Position numbers and translations under genes: made by a program. A stretch of 64,000 nucleotides of DNA. Origin: Isoetes taiwanensis (taxonomy: Eukaryota > Streptophyta > Lycopodiopsida > Isoetales > Isoetaceae). Positions 9,753-19,798 of this stretch are shown piece after piece. The stretch covers positions 4,468,698-4,532,697 of the forward strand of contig JAJEKV010000051.1 in the NCBI GenBank assembly GCA_021234155.1, read 5' to 3'. Below the pieces are notes generated by a model that saw only the letters and a program-made list of their open reading frames with translations, was not told where the DNA came from and did no database searches. Numbering within the stretch: the stretch's first letter is position 1; every line of letters begins with the position of its first letter.

Positions 9753-9782
9753 GCCTTTCTCGACTCGCGAGTCGAGAAAGGC
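9753..9782. repeat. 30-base perfect palindrome, third local copy
   Basis: Identical in sequence to the palindrome at 9669-9698, 84 bases downstream of it. Upstream ggttgtactttgactttt matches the flank of the other copies. Confidence 0.95.
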
Positions 9783-9913
9783 ACTACTTGCCACGTGATT
9801 GGATGCCGCTATATGGAATGAATATTCTCCATTGTATTTTGAATTCACCATTCTTTTCTTCGTTTTGACTAATGATACCGTAATTGTTAATCATAGACTC
9901 TCCTTGCTCCAGG

Positions 9914-10419
9914 TGGTTCAGGCACTGATCCCGCAGCAGCACAGATCCCGTTCATGCATCACAGAGACCGCTCAAGGCGGCACAGATCCCGCTCAAGGCG
10001 GAAGAGATACCGTTCTGGCACAGATCCCGCTCACGACACTCTTACCCGGCCTTTGGGATAAGGTTTCTTGTGAATGCACACGCCATGCACACGCTCAGGA
10101 TAAAGAAGGGGGGAAGAAATTTGAGACAGTCCAGAAAGCTCAAAGCATCTTGCAAGCATTGCATAACATCCACGGAGGTTGGGGAAGGAGCATATTCGAT
10201 GAAAAGCTGCGGGAGGAGAGTGGAGAAGTCGGGTGGACAGGTCAGCCGGTGGCTCCCGAGGCACCTCCTCGTGAGGCATTCCACACTCTTCAGGTTGCCC
10301 CCAAGGCTTACAGATGGCATGAAGAAGCCCCGCAAGTTAATCCCCTAAGGTGGACCACCTACCACGATGATGTAACTGTAGTGACAGCAAGACCGCCATG
10401 GTCTCTGCGTCCGATGTAA
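9914..10419 (+). CDS. Last exon-like segment of the block, with short internal repeats
   Basis: Opens after the acceptor ccttgctccag at about 9913. The frame that ends at TAA 10417-10419 starts with repeats of the DNA unit cacagatcccgctcaaggcgg (about 9925-10035) and continues as KVSCECTRHAHAQDKEGGKK and HNIHGGWGRSIFDEKLREES. In a second frame the repeat encodes an Arg/Ser-rich run (HRDRSRRHRSRSRRKRYRS), an SR-like feature; which frame is used is uncertain. A candidate poly(A) signal aataaa lies at about 10445. No family recognised. Confidence 0.4.
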
Positions 10420-10444
10420 AATACATTGTACCTATTCAATTTAT

Positions 10445-10450
10445 TAATAA
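10445..10450 (+). terminator. Candidate poly(A) signal of the 5.3-10.4 kb block
   Basis: aataaa within ttattaataaaaattc, about 25 bases after the last stop codon; composition becomes AT-rich from here on. Confidence 0.4.
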
Positions 10451-10533
10451 AAATTCTTTTTCAACTAGAACTTCCTCTTTACTGAATCTTCAATCTTTAA
10501 TGAATTTCCTTTGTTTGAGTTGTATTGTTCTTG

Positions 10534-10556
10534 TTCTCGACTCGCTATCCGAGAAA
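10534..10556. repeat. Degenerate member of the TCGAC palindrome family
   Basis: TTCTCGACTCGC...CGAGAA; only the outer six bases of each arm still pair. It is the right-most copy, so the family spans about 6.06-10.56 kb. Confidence 0.6.
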
Positions 10557-10639
10557 AATGGGAGAAAGCTCGAACCCACACTAAGAGACAAATATTCGAA
10601 TATTGGACAGTTTTCGAGTCGGAGCTCTCCTTTTTGTGT

Positions 10640-11426
10640 AAAATAACAGGGTTCCGAAAAAAAGTGGGAATGGAATGAGACCCACTTTAATTAAATAGTG
10701 CTTATGTACTTCTAGGCAGTCTCGTAATTGCATCAAAAACCAAGTCCAGTTCTCTGTATTCTCGTTATCAATAACTCCAAATGCAACAGGATAAAGACCT
10801 CCTGTAGCATCAATTCCTGTAGCACAAATTAAGTGGCCAAGGTATTTACCTGTCAAAAAAGTGGCATCCAATCCCAAAAACGGTCTGCAACTCGAAAACC
10901 CAGTTAAACATGCACCATAACCGAAAACACTCTATAGAAACGTCCATCAATCTCTTCAAGTACTGTTTTACTTCCTGGATTAGTTTCTAATAATTTCTGA
11001 CAAAAGGCATGAAGCTTTCTATATGCTCTCTTGTGATCTCCATTAATTGCGTTCATTGCTATCTCTTTTGCCCCTAGTTTCCACATTGTATATAATAGTT
11101 ACACTAGCTTCTCTTGAAAATCATCTATTAGCTCTGGCTGGTTTATAATGCGGATGCTCCCTCAACTTCTCTTGATATTTCCTCGCCAACCAGCTTTTGC
11201 GTAAGCTTCCTTGTTGCCCAATTGTTTGGACACCACCACAAGTATGTTCTCCTACATCTCGAATCTCACATCTCGGTCCATAACCAATTAAAGAAGAATA
11301 TAAATGCCGTGCACAATCTTCTTGTGTACATTTCACTCTGTATCTTGATTTATCAGACTTAATGACTTTAATTTCAGTGAAAGTTGCAATAGCTTCTGCC
11401 TGAACTGCATTTTTTACATCCGCCAT
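10640..11426 (-). pseudogene. MULE (Mutator-like) transposase, truncated and frameshifted
   Basis: Three minus-strand pieces form one decayed transposase. 11121-11426 has the N-terminal zinc/DNA-binding type segment (YRVKCTQEDCARHLY, then EIRDVGEHTCGG). 10904-11086 is the linker. 10640-10877 holds the MULE transposase domain start: GLDATFLTGKYLGHL, then VAFGVIDNENTENWTWFL, where the Asp of GLDATF is the first catalytic acid. The pieces lie in different frames and stops intervene. The frame ends soon after LRDCLEVH, so the rest of the catalytic domain and the C-terminal zinc knuckle are missing. A TIR-like stretch rich in GGGGCAATTTTGCAA / ACCCC lies at 11690-11770 and may be the element's 5' end. 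Confidence 0.85.
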
Positions 11427-11913
11427 TGAATCAAACTATTTTCCTTTTATCAATTCCATGATGTACAAAGGCAACTCATGCAGCATTGAAGACATTCTGA
11501 CTAAGAAAAGGATGAAAGGAAAAGAAATCACATGCATACATACCTGTTGAATGCAAAATGATGATCCTTGCCGATTTCGTGTTTTCATGTGTCAAATTAA
11601 CGAGCTATCTTGATTTTCAGATTTCGTGTAGAAAACCACTTCCCGCGAAAAAACATTAGCCGTTCTCATGCATCTTGTATTTTACGGCAACAATTAGGGG
11701 CAATTTTGCAATTTTTGAGAATAGTGGGGCATTTTCGCAAATACCCCAAACTATAAGGGCCTTTTTAAAATTTTTCCTATTTTTAATGTACCCAAATGAA
11801 TCTTGTTAATTTGGAAATTTCCGGCGTGGAGAAAAATATTTTTGGATTTTTTCCTGCCTGATTTTCTAAAGGTTTTGGGATTTTTGGCGCCTGAAAAGAA
11901 AAATCGTTATTCC
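11427..11913. other. Non-coding flank of the MULE, possible terminal repeat
   Basis: AT-rich. Contains taggggcaattttgcaa and tggggcattttcgcaaataccccaaac (about 11693-11745), the style of plant MULE termini. I could not find the matching inverted copy on the other side of the transposase. Confidence 0.35.
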
Positions 11914-12087
11914 AAAAATCGGGAGTTTTGGAATTTTTTTTTAGCATGGTTTCATCTGCCCTTTCTAATCTTCAGGGCATCGATTTGCTCCTTTCTATTT
12001 TAGGCAGAGCAGCAGGCGGTGGATGCCGCACTGGTCATGGCAGCATTGGATTGCCGCCTTGCACAATATCTCTCAGGGTTTTAGGTC

Positions 12088-12179
12088 TATAAAAGAGCAA
12101 AATCGTTTGCTGGAGCTTTCGCCTGCAGGTTGAGATGGAGCTTTCACTCAAGGGCATCAAGAGGCAACAAAACCAGAAG
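12088..12179 (+). promoter_or_regulatory. TATA box plus first exon (MELSLKGIKRQQNQK), copy 1
   Basis: tataaaag at about 12089 is followed 46 bases later by ATG 12135. The short exon ends at 12179 at donor aag|gtactt, coding 15 residues in phase 0. Together this looks like a core promoter and first coding exon. A 61-base exon-like piece with clean acceptor and donor (13957-14017, KSTVEDDMQKDNVQ) lies downstream on the same strand. I do not recognise the protein. Confidence 0.45.
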
Positions 12180-12657
12180 GTACTTCGATTTATCCAATTT
12201 CGTTGTGTATTATAGAGAAAAAATCTGAGAGAAAAGATCTGAGACAAGTTTGCATTCCAAGTATAGCTTGAGGCAAACCCATTTTCTAAACCACAGCTCA
12301 AGATCAAGGCTATTATCTGCTGATGCATGTACTTTCTGCAGTAAAATGAGTAGTAATCTGCATAATTTTCATTTTGCATTCCAATCTGTGACAAGTAAAG
12401 GCAGAATCTTTAAGATGTCAGTCTCATCTTCTCCAGACATGCTAATCTTTTTGCTGCTCCATTTTTGACATCTCCTCCAGACAGAAAAATCGGAAGTTTT
12501 GGAATTTTTTTTTAGCATGATTTCATCTGCCCTTTCTAATCTTCAGGGCATCGATTTGCTCCTTTCTGTTTTAGGCAGAGCAGCAGGCGATGGATGCCGC
12601 ACTGGTCATGGCAGCATGGATTGCCGCCTTGCACAATATCTCTCAGGGTTTTAGGTT

Positions 12658-12748
12658 TATAAAAGGGCAAAATCGTTTGCTGGAGCTTTCACCTGCAGGT
12701 TGAGATGGAGCTTTCACTCAAGGGCATCAAGAGGCAACCAAATCAGAG
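12658..12748 (+). promoter_or_regulatory. TATA box plus first exon, copy 2
   Basis: Same arrangement as copy 1: tataaaagg at 12658, ATG 12705, coding to about 12748 (MELSLKGIKRQPNQ) before gtattt. It is one base shorter at the donor, so the reading phase entering the intron differs between the copies. Confidence 0.45.
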
Positions 12749-13550
12749 GTATTTCGATTTATCCAATTTCGTTGTGTATTATAGAGAAAAAATCTGAGAG
12801 AAAAGATCTGAGACAAGTTTGCATTCCAGGTATAGTTTGAGGCGAACCCATTTTCTAAACCACAGCTCAAGATCAAGGCTATTATCTGTTGATGCATGTA
12901 CTTTCCGCAGTAAAATGAGTAGTAATCTGCATAATTTTCATTTTGCATTCCAATCTGTGACAAGTAAAGGCAAAAGCTTTAAGATGTCAGTCTCATCTCC
13001 TCCAGACACGCTAATCTTTTTGCTATTCCATTTTTGACATCTCCTCCAGACAGATCCATTTTGCTACTCCGTTATTTGTCAAGGACATTCTTTCTCCAAT
13101 TGCATGTAAGAAGCTCTTTGATGCTGGGAGTTTGGTATGCAAGACGTTGTGGCAACTATGCCACTGTGCAGATATTCTAATAATATGCTCAATTTCTATT
13201 TGATTCGTGCAGGTTATGCCATGGAGAGCATGGGCATGCGACTTTGTCCAATTAGCAACATTTGCTTTTAAAGGGTTAAGCCTTATGTGTTTCTGAAGGT
13301 TGGGAACTTCGTAAAGAGTATTAGACACAACTCCTTTCTCATCGATCCTGTTTTCTTAAAGGTATGGAGCCATTTTTGCACTAATAACATGGATCTATAT
13401 AGTTCCGTAAATACTTTATGGGGCAATGGATAAAGAAACCATTTCTAGATCTGTTCAATTTATCCTTAAATTATACTGGCTGTGCATTAGGGATCATTTG
13501 TTTTTTCTTATTTTTTCACTACATTCTCTCTCTCTTTCTGCCTCTGTTTT

Positions 13551-13880
13551 TTGGACCACATATTCATGCTTGGCTTAAATGGCGTGATTAATATATATTT
13601 ATACTGTTCCATTAAAGCATTAGAAGATATGCAAGACTATTTCTTGTACTATCTTCGCCATATGGACCTGAGGGTCTTAAATGGCGTGATTAATATATAT
13701 TTATACTGTTCCATTAAAGCATTAGAAGATATGCAAGACTATTTCTTGTACTATCTTCGCCATATGGACCTGAGGGTCTTAAATGGCGTGATTAATATAT
13801 ATTTATATTTATCGCATCATTTGTGCTATGGTCATATAATGGTTATTGTTATTAGACAGAGTCATAGACATGGCCTCTAA
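13551..13880 (+). repeat. 102-base in-frame tandem duplication
   Basis: The unit beginning cttaaatggcgtgatt starts at 13574, 13676 and 13778 (two full copies plus a partial third). Because 102 is a multiple of three, the 109-codon open frame through it repeats LNGVINIYLYCSIKALEDMQ; I see no family resemblance, and the first two copies are nearly identical, so this is recent. Confidence 0.9.
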
Positions 13881-13956
13881 TTTTTTTGATGATGGTGTAA
13901 TTAGCAAGAAAGTATTTCGTCTCAACTATTTAATTAATACATGGCTGTATTTTCAG

Positions 13957-14017
13957 AAATCAACAGTAGAAGATGATATGCAAAAAGACAATGTGCAGAA
14001 GAATACCGTATATGCAG
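13957..14017 (+). CDS. Candidate internal exon (KSTVEDDMQKDNVQ)
   Basis: Acceptor tgtattttcag and donor tatgcag|gttact bound 61 bases with an open, charged frame. It may belong with the duplicated first exon upstream. Too short to assign. Confidence 0.3.
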
Positions 14018-17000
14018 GTTACTTTCAGATCCATAAGTGTTTCCCAAAAAGCCTGGGAAGTCATATAGTAGGAGTGTGTTCCGTATGCAAGCAGTGTTAA
14101 TGAGGAAAACTTCCTTGACGAAAGATGATTAACCGCTATAATTTTGCAACATGTGGAGGCAAGTGTACCCCTGTAAATAAATTCCTCAGTTTATCTGCTA
14201 GAAGGGACATTCGTGTGACCATATTTCTATTAATCAGTTAACTTCCATTTTGGTTTAAGTGCAGAAGCTTTTTAAGGTAGTGTTACACAAAGCTATGCGA
14301 CTTATTTGGAGTTGGCATAATGGCACATCCTAGCGGTTCATTCTCATTTATGTTAAGACCAGGTATTGCAATTCAATGTTCATATTCACCCTGTTTCAAA
14401 AGGTGTGGATATCCACTTTTTGTGCAATGGATGTATGTTCATGCTGACCAGCCATTCAACAATAAAAGATGCTTCAGGGCCATTATTGTGTATTATTCAG
14501 CTGAATGGTAATTTAAGATGACACTTGGTGTATTGGATATCAAAATGTAGATCCAGATTTAACAAATTGTGAATCTCAAGCTTGCCTCACTGTTTTTCTT
14601 GAACTTCTTTCAATTGGCAAATATTCATGGTCATTGCTATGTGTATTGTTGTCAAGCCTCTCTTGCGCAGTGCATTTAAGCGTTCTTCTACGCATCTATA
14701 TTTAATGTAGTTGGATCTCACGTTCTACTTGACTGGTTATAGCCTCTCTACTGCAAAATGCAGTGATGTCATTTTCTGTGGTTGAATTGATGATCTATTA
14801 ATTGATGTTTAATGACGTTTATCATAGCAGCAAAGTGTTCTTGGATACCAGATATGTCTTACTTTGGTTGAAATAAAATAAATGAATATAAATTGCAATT
14901 AACTGCTTTACCTTTGGATATGGGAATGGACCACAAGTAGAATCAGTTTAATTCAATTAATATAGAAAGGTTCCAGGTAGATTATGCATTACCTAAGCTC
15001 TTTGTTTATGATCTGTTGTTTGATCTATAGGTGATCTTGAATATTCATATTCAAAGAACGTGGGCTCTCATTTTAGTTGTTTTTCCAGCCCAACTTCCTG
15101 TTATAGGAACTCTTGGTGCCTCTTCAAGAAAAGCTCTATTTCTATGAAACCTAATCGTTCCCTATTTCCAAGAGAAGTGGCAGTGCAAGCATAGATCCAA
15201 TTATTTCCTCAAATGGTATCTCCATGTTGCCATTTTTGCTGCTTCATCACAATAGCTTGAATAGGCCTATAGTCAACGGAGTTAAGCTTATCCCGAAGGT
15301 TGAAACATAAAACATCTTTGATAATAATATACATTGCTGGGAAAACCTTCTACTCAATGTGCCTTAATATTTTCTTGCTAATATCTACACATCACTAGCT
15401 TGACATTTTTGCTGCTTCATCACAGTGGCTGAATAGACCTATAGTCAATGGTGTTAAGCTTATCCTGATGGTGTTAAGCTTATCCTGAAGGTTGAAACAT
15501 AAAACATCTTTGATAATAATATACATTGCTGAGGAAACCTTCTACTCCTTCTTGCTAATATCTGCATATCAATAGCACATATTGGCATGTGCATTTGGCA
15601 TATGTCATGTTTCCATTGTGTATATTATAATATTCGCAACAACATGATGTAGATGCTCATACTTGCCATCGCATGGAATGTGTTACATACCTTTTAAAAG
15701 TTCATAACTATATGATGTAGATGCAAACCTTTGCAGCAAGTCAACTTCCCTGTCATGTCAATAGGTCTATATATACTTCCATCGTTGTAAATTTAAATAG
15801 CAATGCATATCCATTTAGAGTGCTATGATATTTTGAATGGTATGTACGTTAGAGCATATTGTTAATCCAACAAGTTGTATATTTTCTTCTGGTATATGTT
15901 GCTTTGGCAGGCCGAGGTGATTTTTTTATAATATGATGTGAAATATTGATAAAGGATATCAACTCGCTCATGCATAATGATTTATTCTCTGCATGCAAAA
16001 ACATTACCTAGCAAAGTATTTGCCAACAACTCTCTCAACTCCAAGGTTGACATTTTGGATTACGGTGCTGAAAGGCGGACTTTCCATCAAAGCGATTTCT
16101 ATAATTTTGTAAATCAGTACTCTCTCAAATGGCAAGCTCCAAGGTTGACCTTTTGGATTAGGGTGAGGAAAGGCATGCTTTGTGAGCTAAGCTAGAGCAC
16201 TAAGTGCAAATTTATGCATCAAGAATTAGATTCGTTTCTGGAAACAATATGCCATCCTTCCTTTGTGGAAACAATATGTCAGGTTCAAAGGCCTTTACAG
16301 TTAGTATTGCAACTCTACTTCTTCTAACAAATCCACATGCTCTATCATTCTATCTATGGCTCATTGATTTAGCTCTGTCTAACAAGGTGTCACCTAAATT
16401 GCTCAGTAGAGCACCCCCCTTGCCATTGGGTCGTTGCACTTACGGGTGTCGAGTTTTCGAAAAGATTAATGTTTTTTGACAAATTCTCAAATGAGTTTTA
16501 GATAAAAAGTATTGCAAGGCTGGAATTCATTGGCGCAGCTGCTGGCATAGGGTTAGTCGATGTTTATGAGAGTTTTAGTGGTCAAATGGCGGACACACGA
16601 GATTCATGATCTTTTATGTGCAACATTATACTCCTCTGGTACATGCAAGATTGAGGTCTTAATTGCCCAAATTGTCAATGTCCTAAAATTCCTTCATTCA
16701 AATGTCACCATAAAATCAGTATAATATATCCTAGAAATTCCCTGCACATTTATATTATTCATCTTCTTCAAATTTATGAATATACAAACACCTACAAATT
16801 CCATTTCTCCGCTTGCATGATGTCTTTTCCAGTCATCTTATAAGCTTTTGAACCCTTAATAACTTTTATTTTCCAAACTACAAGAGGTTTGATTTATTTC
16901 ATGAGCAAGAATTGCTAAACTCCATTTTCGAATATGAATAGAAAGTAGGAGAATTTCTTACTCTCCCTCCAATGTACAATGGTGCGTTTGAATGTCTATA

Positions 17001-17040
17001 TTTTTGTTGCTACTATAAACACATACATGCTTGGGAGTAC
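14018..17040. other. Non-coding, intron-like DNA with local duplications
   Basis: Long AT-rich stretch without recognised exons. 15231-15400 and 15404-15570 are diverged direct copies (tttttgctgcttcatcaca ... aacatctttgataataatat). The second copy also has an internal doubling of ggtgttaagcttatcctga. Short open frames at 15977 and 16204 have no family resemblance. Confidence 0.6.
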
Positions 17041-17255
17041 AGAGGGATCACTTGATTGTAAGAGTTGCCCACATTCTTTTTCTCTGTTCAAATCTGTCGA
17101 TGAAAACCATAACATTACATTCTATTTTGCATGGGAAGAGGACAACAGAGGCGTCACTTAATTGTCGAGGTTGCTCATATTCTTTTCCTCTGTCCAAATA
17201 TGTGCCAAGGAAAACCATAACATTATATTATATTTTGCATGGGAAGGCACAACAA
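17041..17255. repeat. ~107-base tandem duplication
   Basis: Two diverged copies (about 17041-17148 and 17149-17255) share tcacttgattgt, attctttttcctctgtt and aaaccataacatta...ttttgcatgggaag. A further 35-base doubling (ttgaaacacgagtatattggaagctt) lies at 17327-17398. Confidence 0.8.
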
Positions 17256-17620
17256 GTTACACATATGAAGCAGTGAATAGTTTATTCAAAACAAAATTGA
17301 AAAAAAAGAAGGAAGATTCTTGGAATGTTGAAACACGAGTATATTGGAAGCTTCAAGCCAGTTAGCATGTTGAAATACAAGTACATTGGAAGCTTTAATG
17401 GAAATGTCCATAGTTTTATATATGAAATACATTTGGCAGGAATGCAAATTTTATGCTTTACTGTTGCTTCCACAATCTTCAAATGCAAATTTTCATGATC
17501 CAATTTTGAGTATGAAACAACTAACTTGGATAATAATTTAGAACGAGCATGATTGACAACCCTACATATGTTTCTATGTCCTATACCTTATTCACATAAT
17601 TCTATAATAAAATTCTATTT

Positions 17621-17650
17621 ACGCCCGGCAACGCCGGGCACCATAACTAG
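17621..17650 (+). mobile_element. Helitron 3' terminus
   Basis: The hairpin GCCCGGC-AAC-GCCGGGC (17623-17639) is followed after seven bases by CTAG (17647-17650) and then T. A GC-rich hairpin shortly upstream of CTRR, inserted before a host T, is the diagnostic 3' end of plant Helitrons. The element therefore extends leftward, over the duplicated gene-like DNA. I could not place its 5' TC end. Confidence 0.75.
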
Positions 17651-17655
17651 TGTTG

Positions 17656-18250
17656 TTTAAAACGAGAGTCATAGAATAAAACTTGATCACCCTCCTTCAA
17701 AAAATTTTTCTTAATATGCCAGTCAAACCAGGCTTTAGTTGCAGCCTTAGAAACTTGTTGAGACCGCTCATCTTGTTGGTGTTCTTCATCCAAAGCTTCC
17801 AATTGCAACAGTCTATGCTTGATAGATTCATCACTAGTTAACATGTTTTCAATTGCTATGCGGAAACTAGGAACAAGAAACTCAAATGGCATAACGGCTT
17901 CTATACCATAGGTTCATTGGAATGGTGTGTGGCCAATTACAGTTTTATGCGCAGTTCGATATGCCCAAAGTACTGCACGAAGCTTGAGTTCCCAATTTGA
18001 TCGATTTGATTCACAAATTTTCTTTAGAATAATAGTCATAATCTTATTTGTGGATTCAGCTTGGCATTTGGCTCTTGGATAATATAGGGAGATTTATGAT
18101 GAGTAATTAAAAAATTTTGCACAAGGCATTTAATGGTCCGTTGATAAAGTGAACTCCCTGATCACTCACAAGTTCTAATGGACATCCTAATCAGATTATT
18201 CCTAGAATGGGTCCTATGATAGGACATATGTTGGTGAAAGCTTGTTCTCA
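17656..18250 (-). pseudogene. Ty3/gypsy integrase C-terminal relic
   Basis: Minus-strand coding text runs from about 18080 (ANGQAESTNKI-like, then KICESNRSNWELKL and VLWAYRTAHKT) through GIEAVMPFEFLVPSFRIA to FLKEGDQVLFYDSRFKQ near 17656. This is the end of a Ty3 integrase core and its C-terminal domain. A TGA near 17911 interrupts the frame just before TYGIEAV. The sequence is homologous to, but not the same copy as, the integrase at about 28.0 kb. It starts six bases from the Helitron end. Confidence 0.8.
18194..18232 (+). repeat. 39-base direct repeat, copy 1
   Basis: attcctagaatgggtcctatgataggacatatgttgg contains the palindrome TCCTATGATAGGA. A copy differing at one base lies at 19169-19207. 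Confidence 0.85.
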
Positions 18251-18714
18251 TTGAGCTTTCTAAAAACAATGAGTACAAATTGATTCCCCTACAAGAGGTG
18301 AGAAAATTTGAAAAAACTTGAAAACCAAATGCTCTGAAACTTGACAATCATCGAGAGCATGACGAAACTAAATAATGCAAGATAAGAGATGGTTTATCTG
18401 CTGCTTGTTGGTCTATGCAAAGATGAGAAAAAATTGGCGACCATTTCTTCTTGAGATGAAAAACCCCGTCCTTTCGAACGGTCGCCAACGTTGTCGAAGA
18501 ATGCTGACAGCACCCAAACCAGAATGAGATAACTGGAAAACGTTGTGCCAAGCAAATAGTTGAAGCACGAACCCACGCACTGCGACAACCTCAAGATCCT
18601 AAAAAATAACCTGCAGAGTTAAGGCTGAAAGAAAATAACCCGTTAGAGAGTTAAATGCCTTAAGCAAGTACGTGCTCCAATGTGCAAATGGAACCACATA
18701 TCTATAGGAAGACT

Positions 18715-18935
18715 CGGAGGCTTTAGAGCCCCGCCGAGAAAGAAATAACAGCCGTCTAATTGGGAACTGTCCATGGAATGACCATCGCGGGAAAAAATAT
18801 CCAATCTTGCTATCTCAAAGGCTACATGGCCCTGCCGAGAAAATGAAAAATGAATTACGCCTCGGAGGCTACAAACTACGCCGAGAATGCACTGATGAGG
18901 ATGCTTCGGAGGCTACAGTCGCACGTCGAGAAATA
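18715..18935 (+). repeat. CGGAGGCTAC...GCCGAGAA short repeats
   Basis: Four diverged units at about 18716, 18819, 18862 and 18905 with ggaggctaca...cgccgagaa; the ends of each unit (CTCGG / CCGAG) are complementary. Similar units occur in LTRs and flanks of plant Ty3 elements. The open frame 18807-19079 runs through them and is probably not a gene. Confidence 0.6.
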
Positions 18936-19168
18936 ATGAAGAGTACACTTTTAAAGATTTTAGACAAGAAACAAAAAAACGAATATGATCAAATGCAAAT
19001 AACCATCAAGGGAGGGAGAGTGAGGAAAACTAGTAAGATAGAGAAGGAGAAATTAGCTCAAGAGAATGCCGATGGCTGAAAATCTAAAGAGAGGTGAATA
19101 AATAGGAGGTGTGACAAAGAAATGTCCCCATCCAAGGAATGTCGGTTCTATCGCAATAGAACAGTGGC

Positions 19169-19207
19169 ATTCCTAGGATGGGTCCTATGATAGGACATAT
19201 GTTGGCT
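19169..19207 (+). repeat. 39-base direct repeat, copy 2
   Basis: attcctaggatgggtcctatgataggacatatgttgg; partner of 18194-18232, 975 bases away. The pair may be a remnant of an element's terminal repeats or mark an inserted segment. Confidence 0.8.
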
Positions 19208-19413
19208 GATAGAAGAGATAAATCTCAAAAATACTCAGCATGGAGAATGAAAGAAGAGAAGCTAAATTGAAATATTTTATATAATGTGAAAGTTGACAAT
19301 AAAAACAAACATGTATTGAAAAAACCAAGTCTTGCATGCATCAAGGTTAGTCACTAGCATACTTTTGCTAGGTTTGTATCCAATATCCCATCGATCCGAG
19401 ACATCGGATCGCC

Positions 19414-19771
19414 ATTCTAGAATGGGGCGAGCATGTATGTCTTGCATGCATGCATCGCGGCGCGATGCCCTTCTCTCGGTTGGGAGTTCGCTATTTTTAG
19501 CGCGTTCTCAGATCAACGTCTCATCAGGCGCTTCCTCTTCTCTCTCTCGCCAGATTACCTTATTCTCTTTGAATTGAATCCGGCGCGGGAGGGCTTCTCC
19601 CCGCTGGTTTGGCCAATTTGGCGTTTCTTTCATGCTGTGGCATGTCCTTTCTCGGCCTTGGCTCTTCTTTAGCCTTCATCATGTGACCTTCGTCCTCAAT
19701 CCTAGTTTTGTTAAGGAAGTCCTTTGGTATTCGGGCGGTTTGTCAGTTTCATGCGAGCCCCATTCTAGAAT
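19414..19771. mobile_element. TIR-bounded segment A (ATTCTAGAATGGGGC)
   Basis: Left terminus attctagaatggggcgagcatg (19414-19435) and right terminus catgcgagccccattctagaat (19750-19771) are inverted copies with two mismatches. No transposase frame. A small non-autonomous DNA element is the simplest reading. Just outside, tcccatcgatccgagacatc...gcc (19386-19413) is repeated at 19771-19798. Confidence 0.65.
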
Positions 19772-19798
19772 CCCATCGATCCGAGACATCGGATCGCC

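Larger units (their letters stand above)
11914..13054 (+). repeat. 571-base tandem duplication (two copies)
   Basis: Copy 1 is 11914-12484 and copy 2 is 12485-13054; they differ by scattered point changes and a few single-base gaps. Each copy holds a TATA box, a short ATG-started exon with GT donor, and identical downstream intron-like sequence. Confidence 0.95.

Noticed and set aside
9544..9782. Rho-independent type terminators
   Set aside because: The palindromes lack loops and U-tracts, and this is a eukaryotic nuclear context.
9354..9851. 165-codon minus-strand frame over the three palindromes
   Set aside because: It is antisense to the phosphatase end and repeats SAFLDSRVEKG because of the palindromes; no independent evidence.
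18807..19079. 90-codon plus-strand frame as a gene
   Set aside because: It is built over the CGGAGGCTAC repeats next to a Ty3 relic, with no domain.
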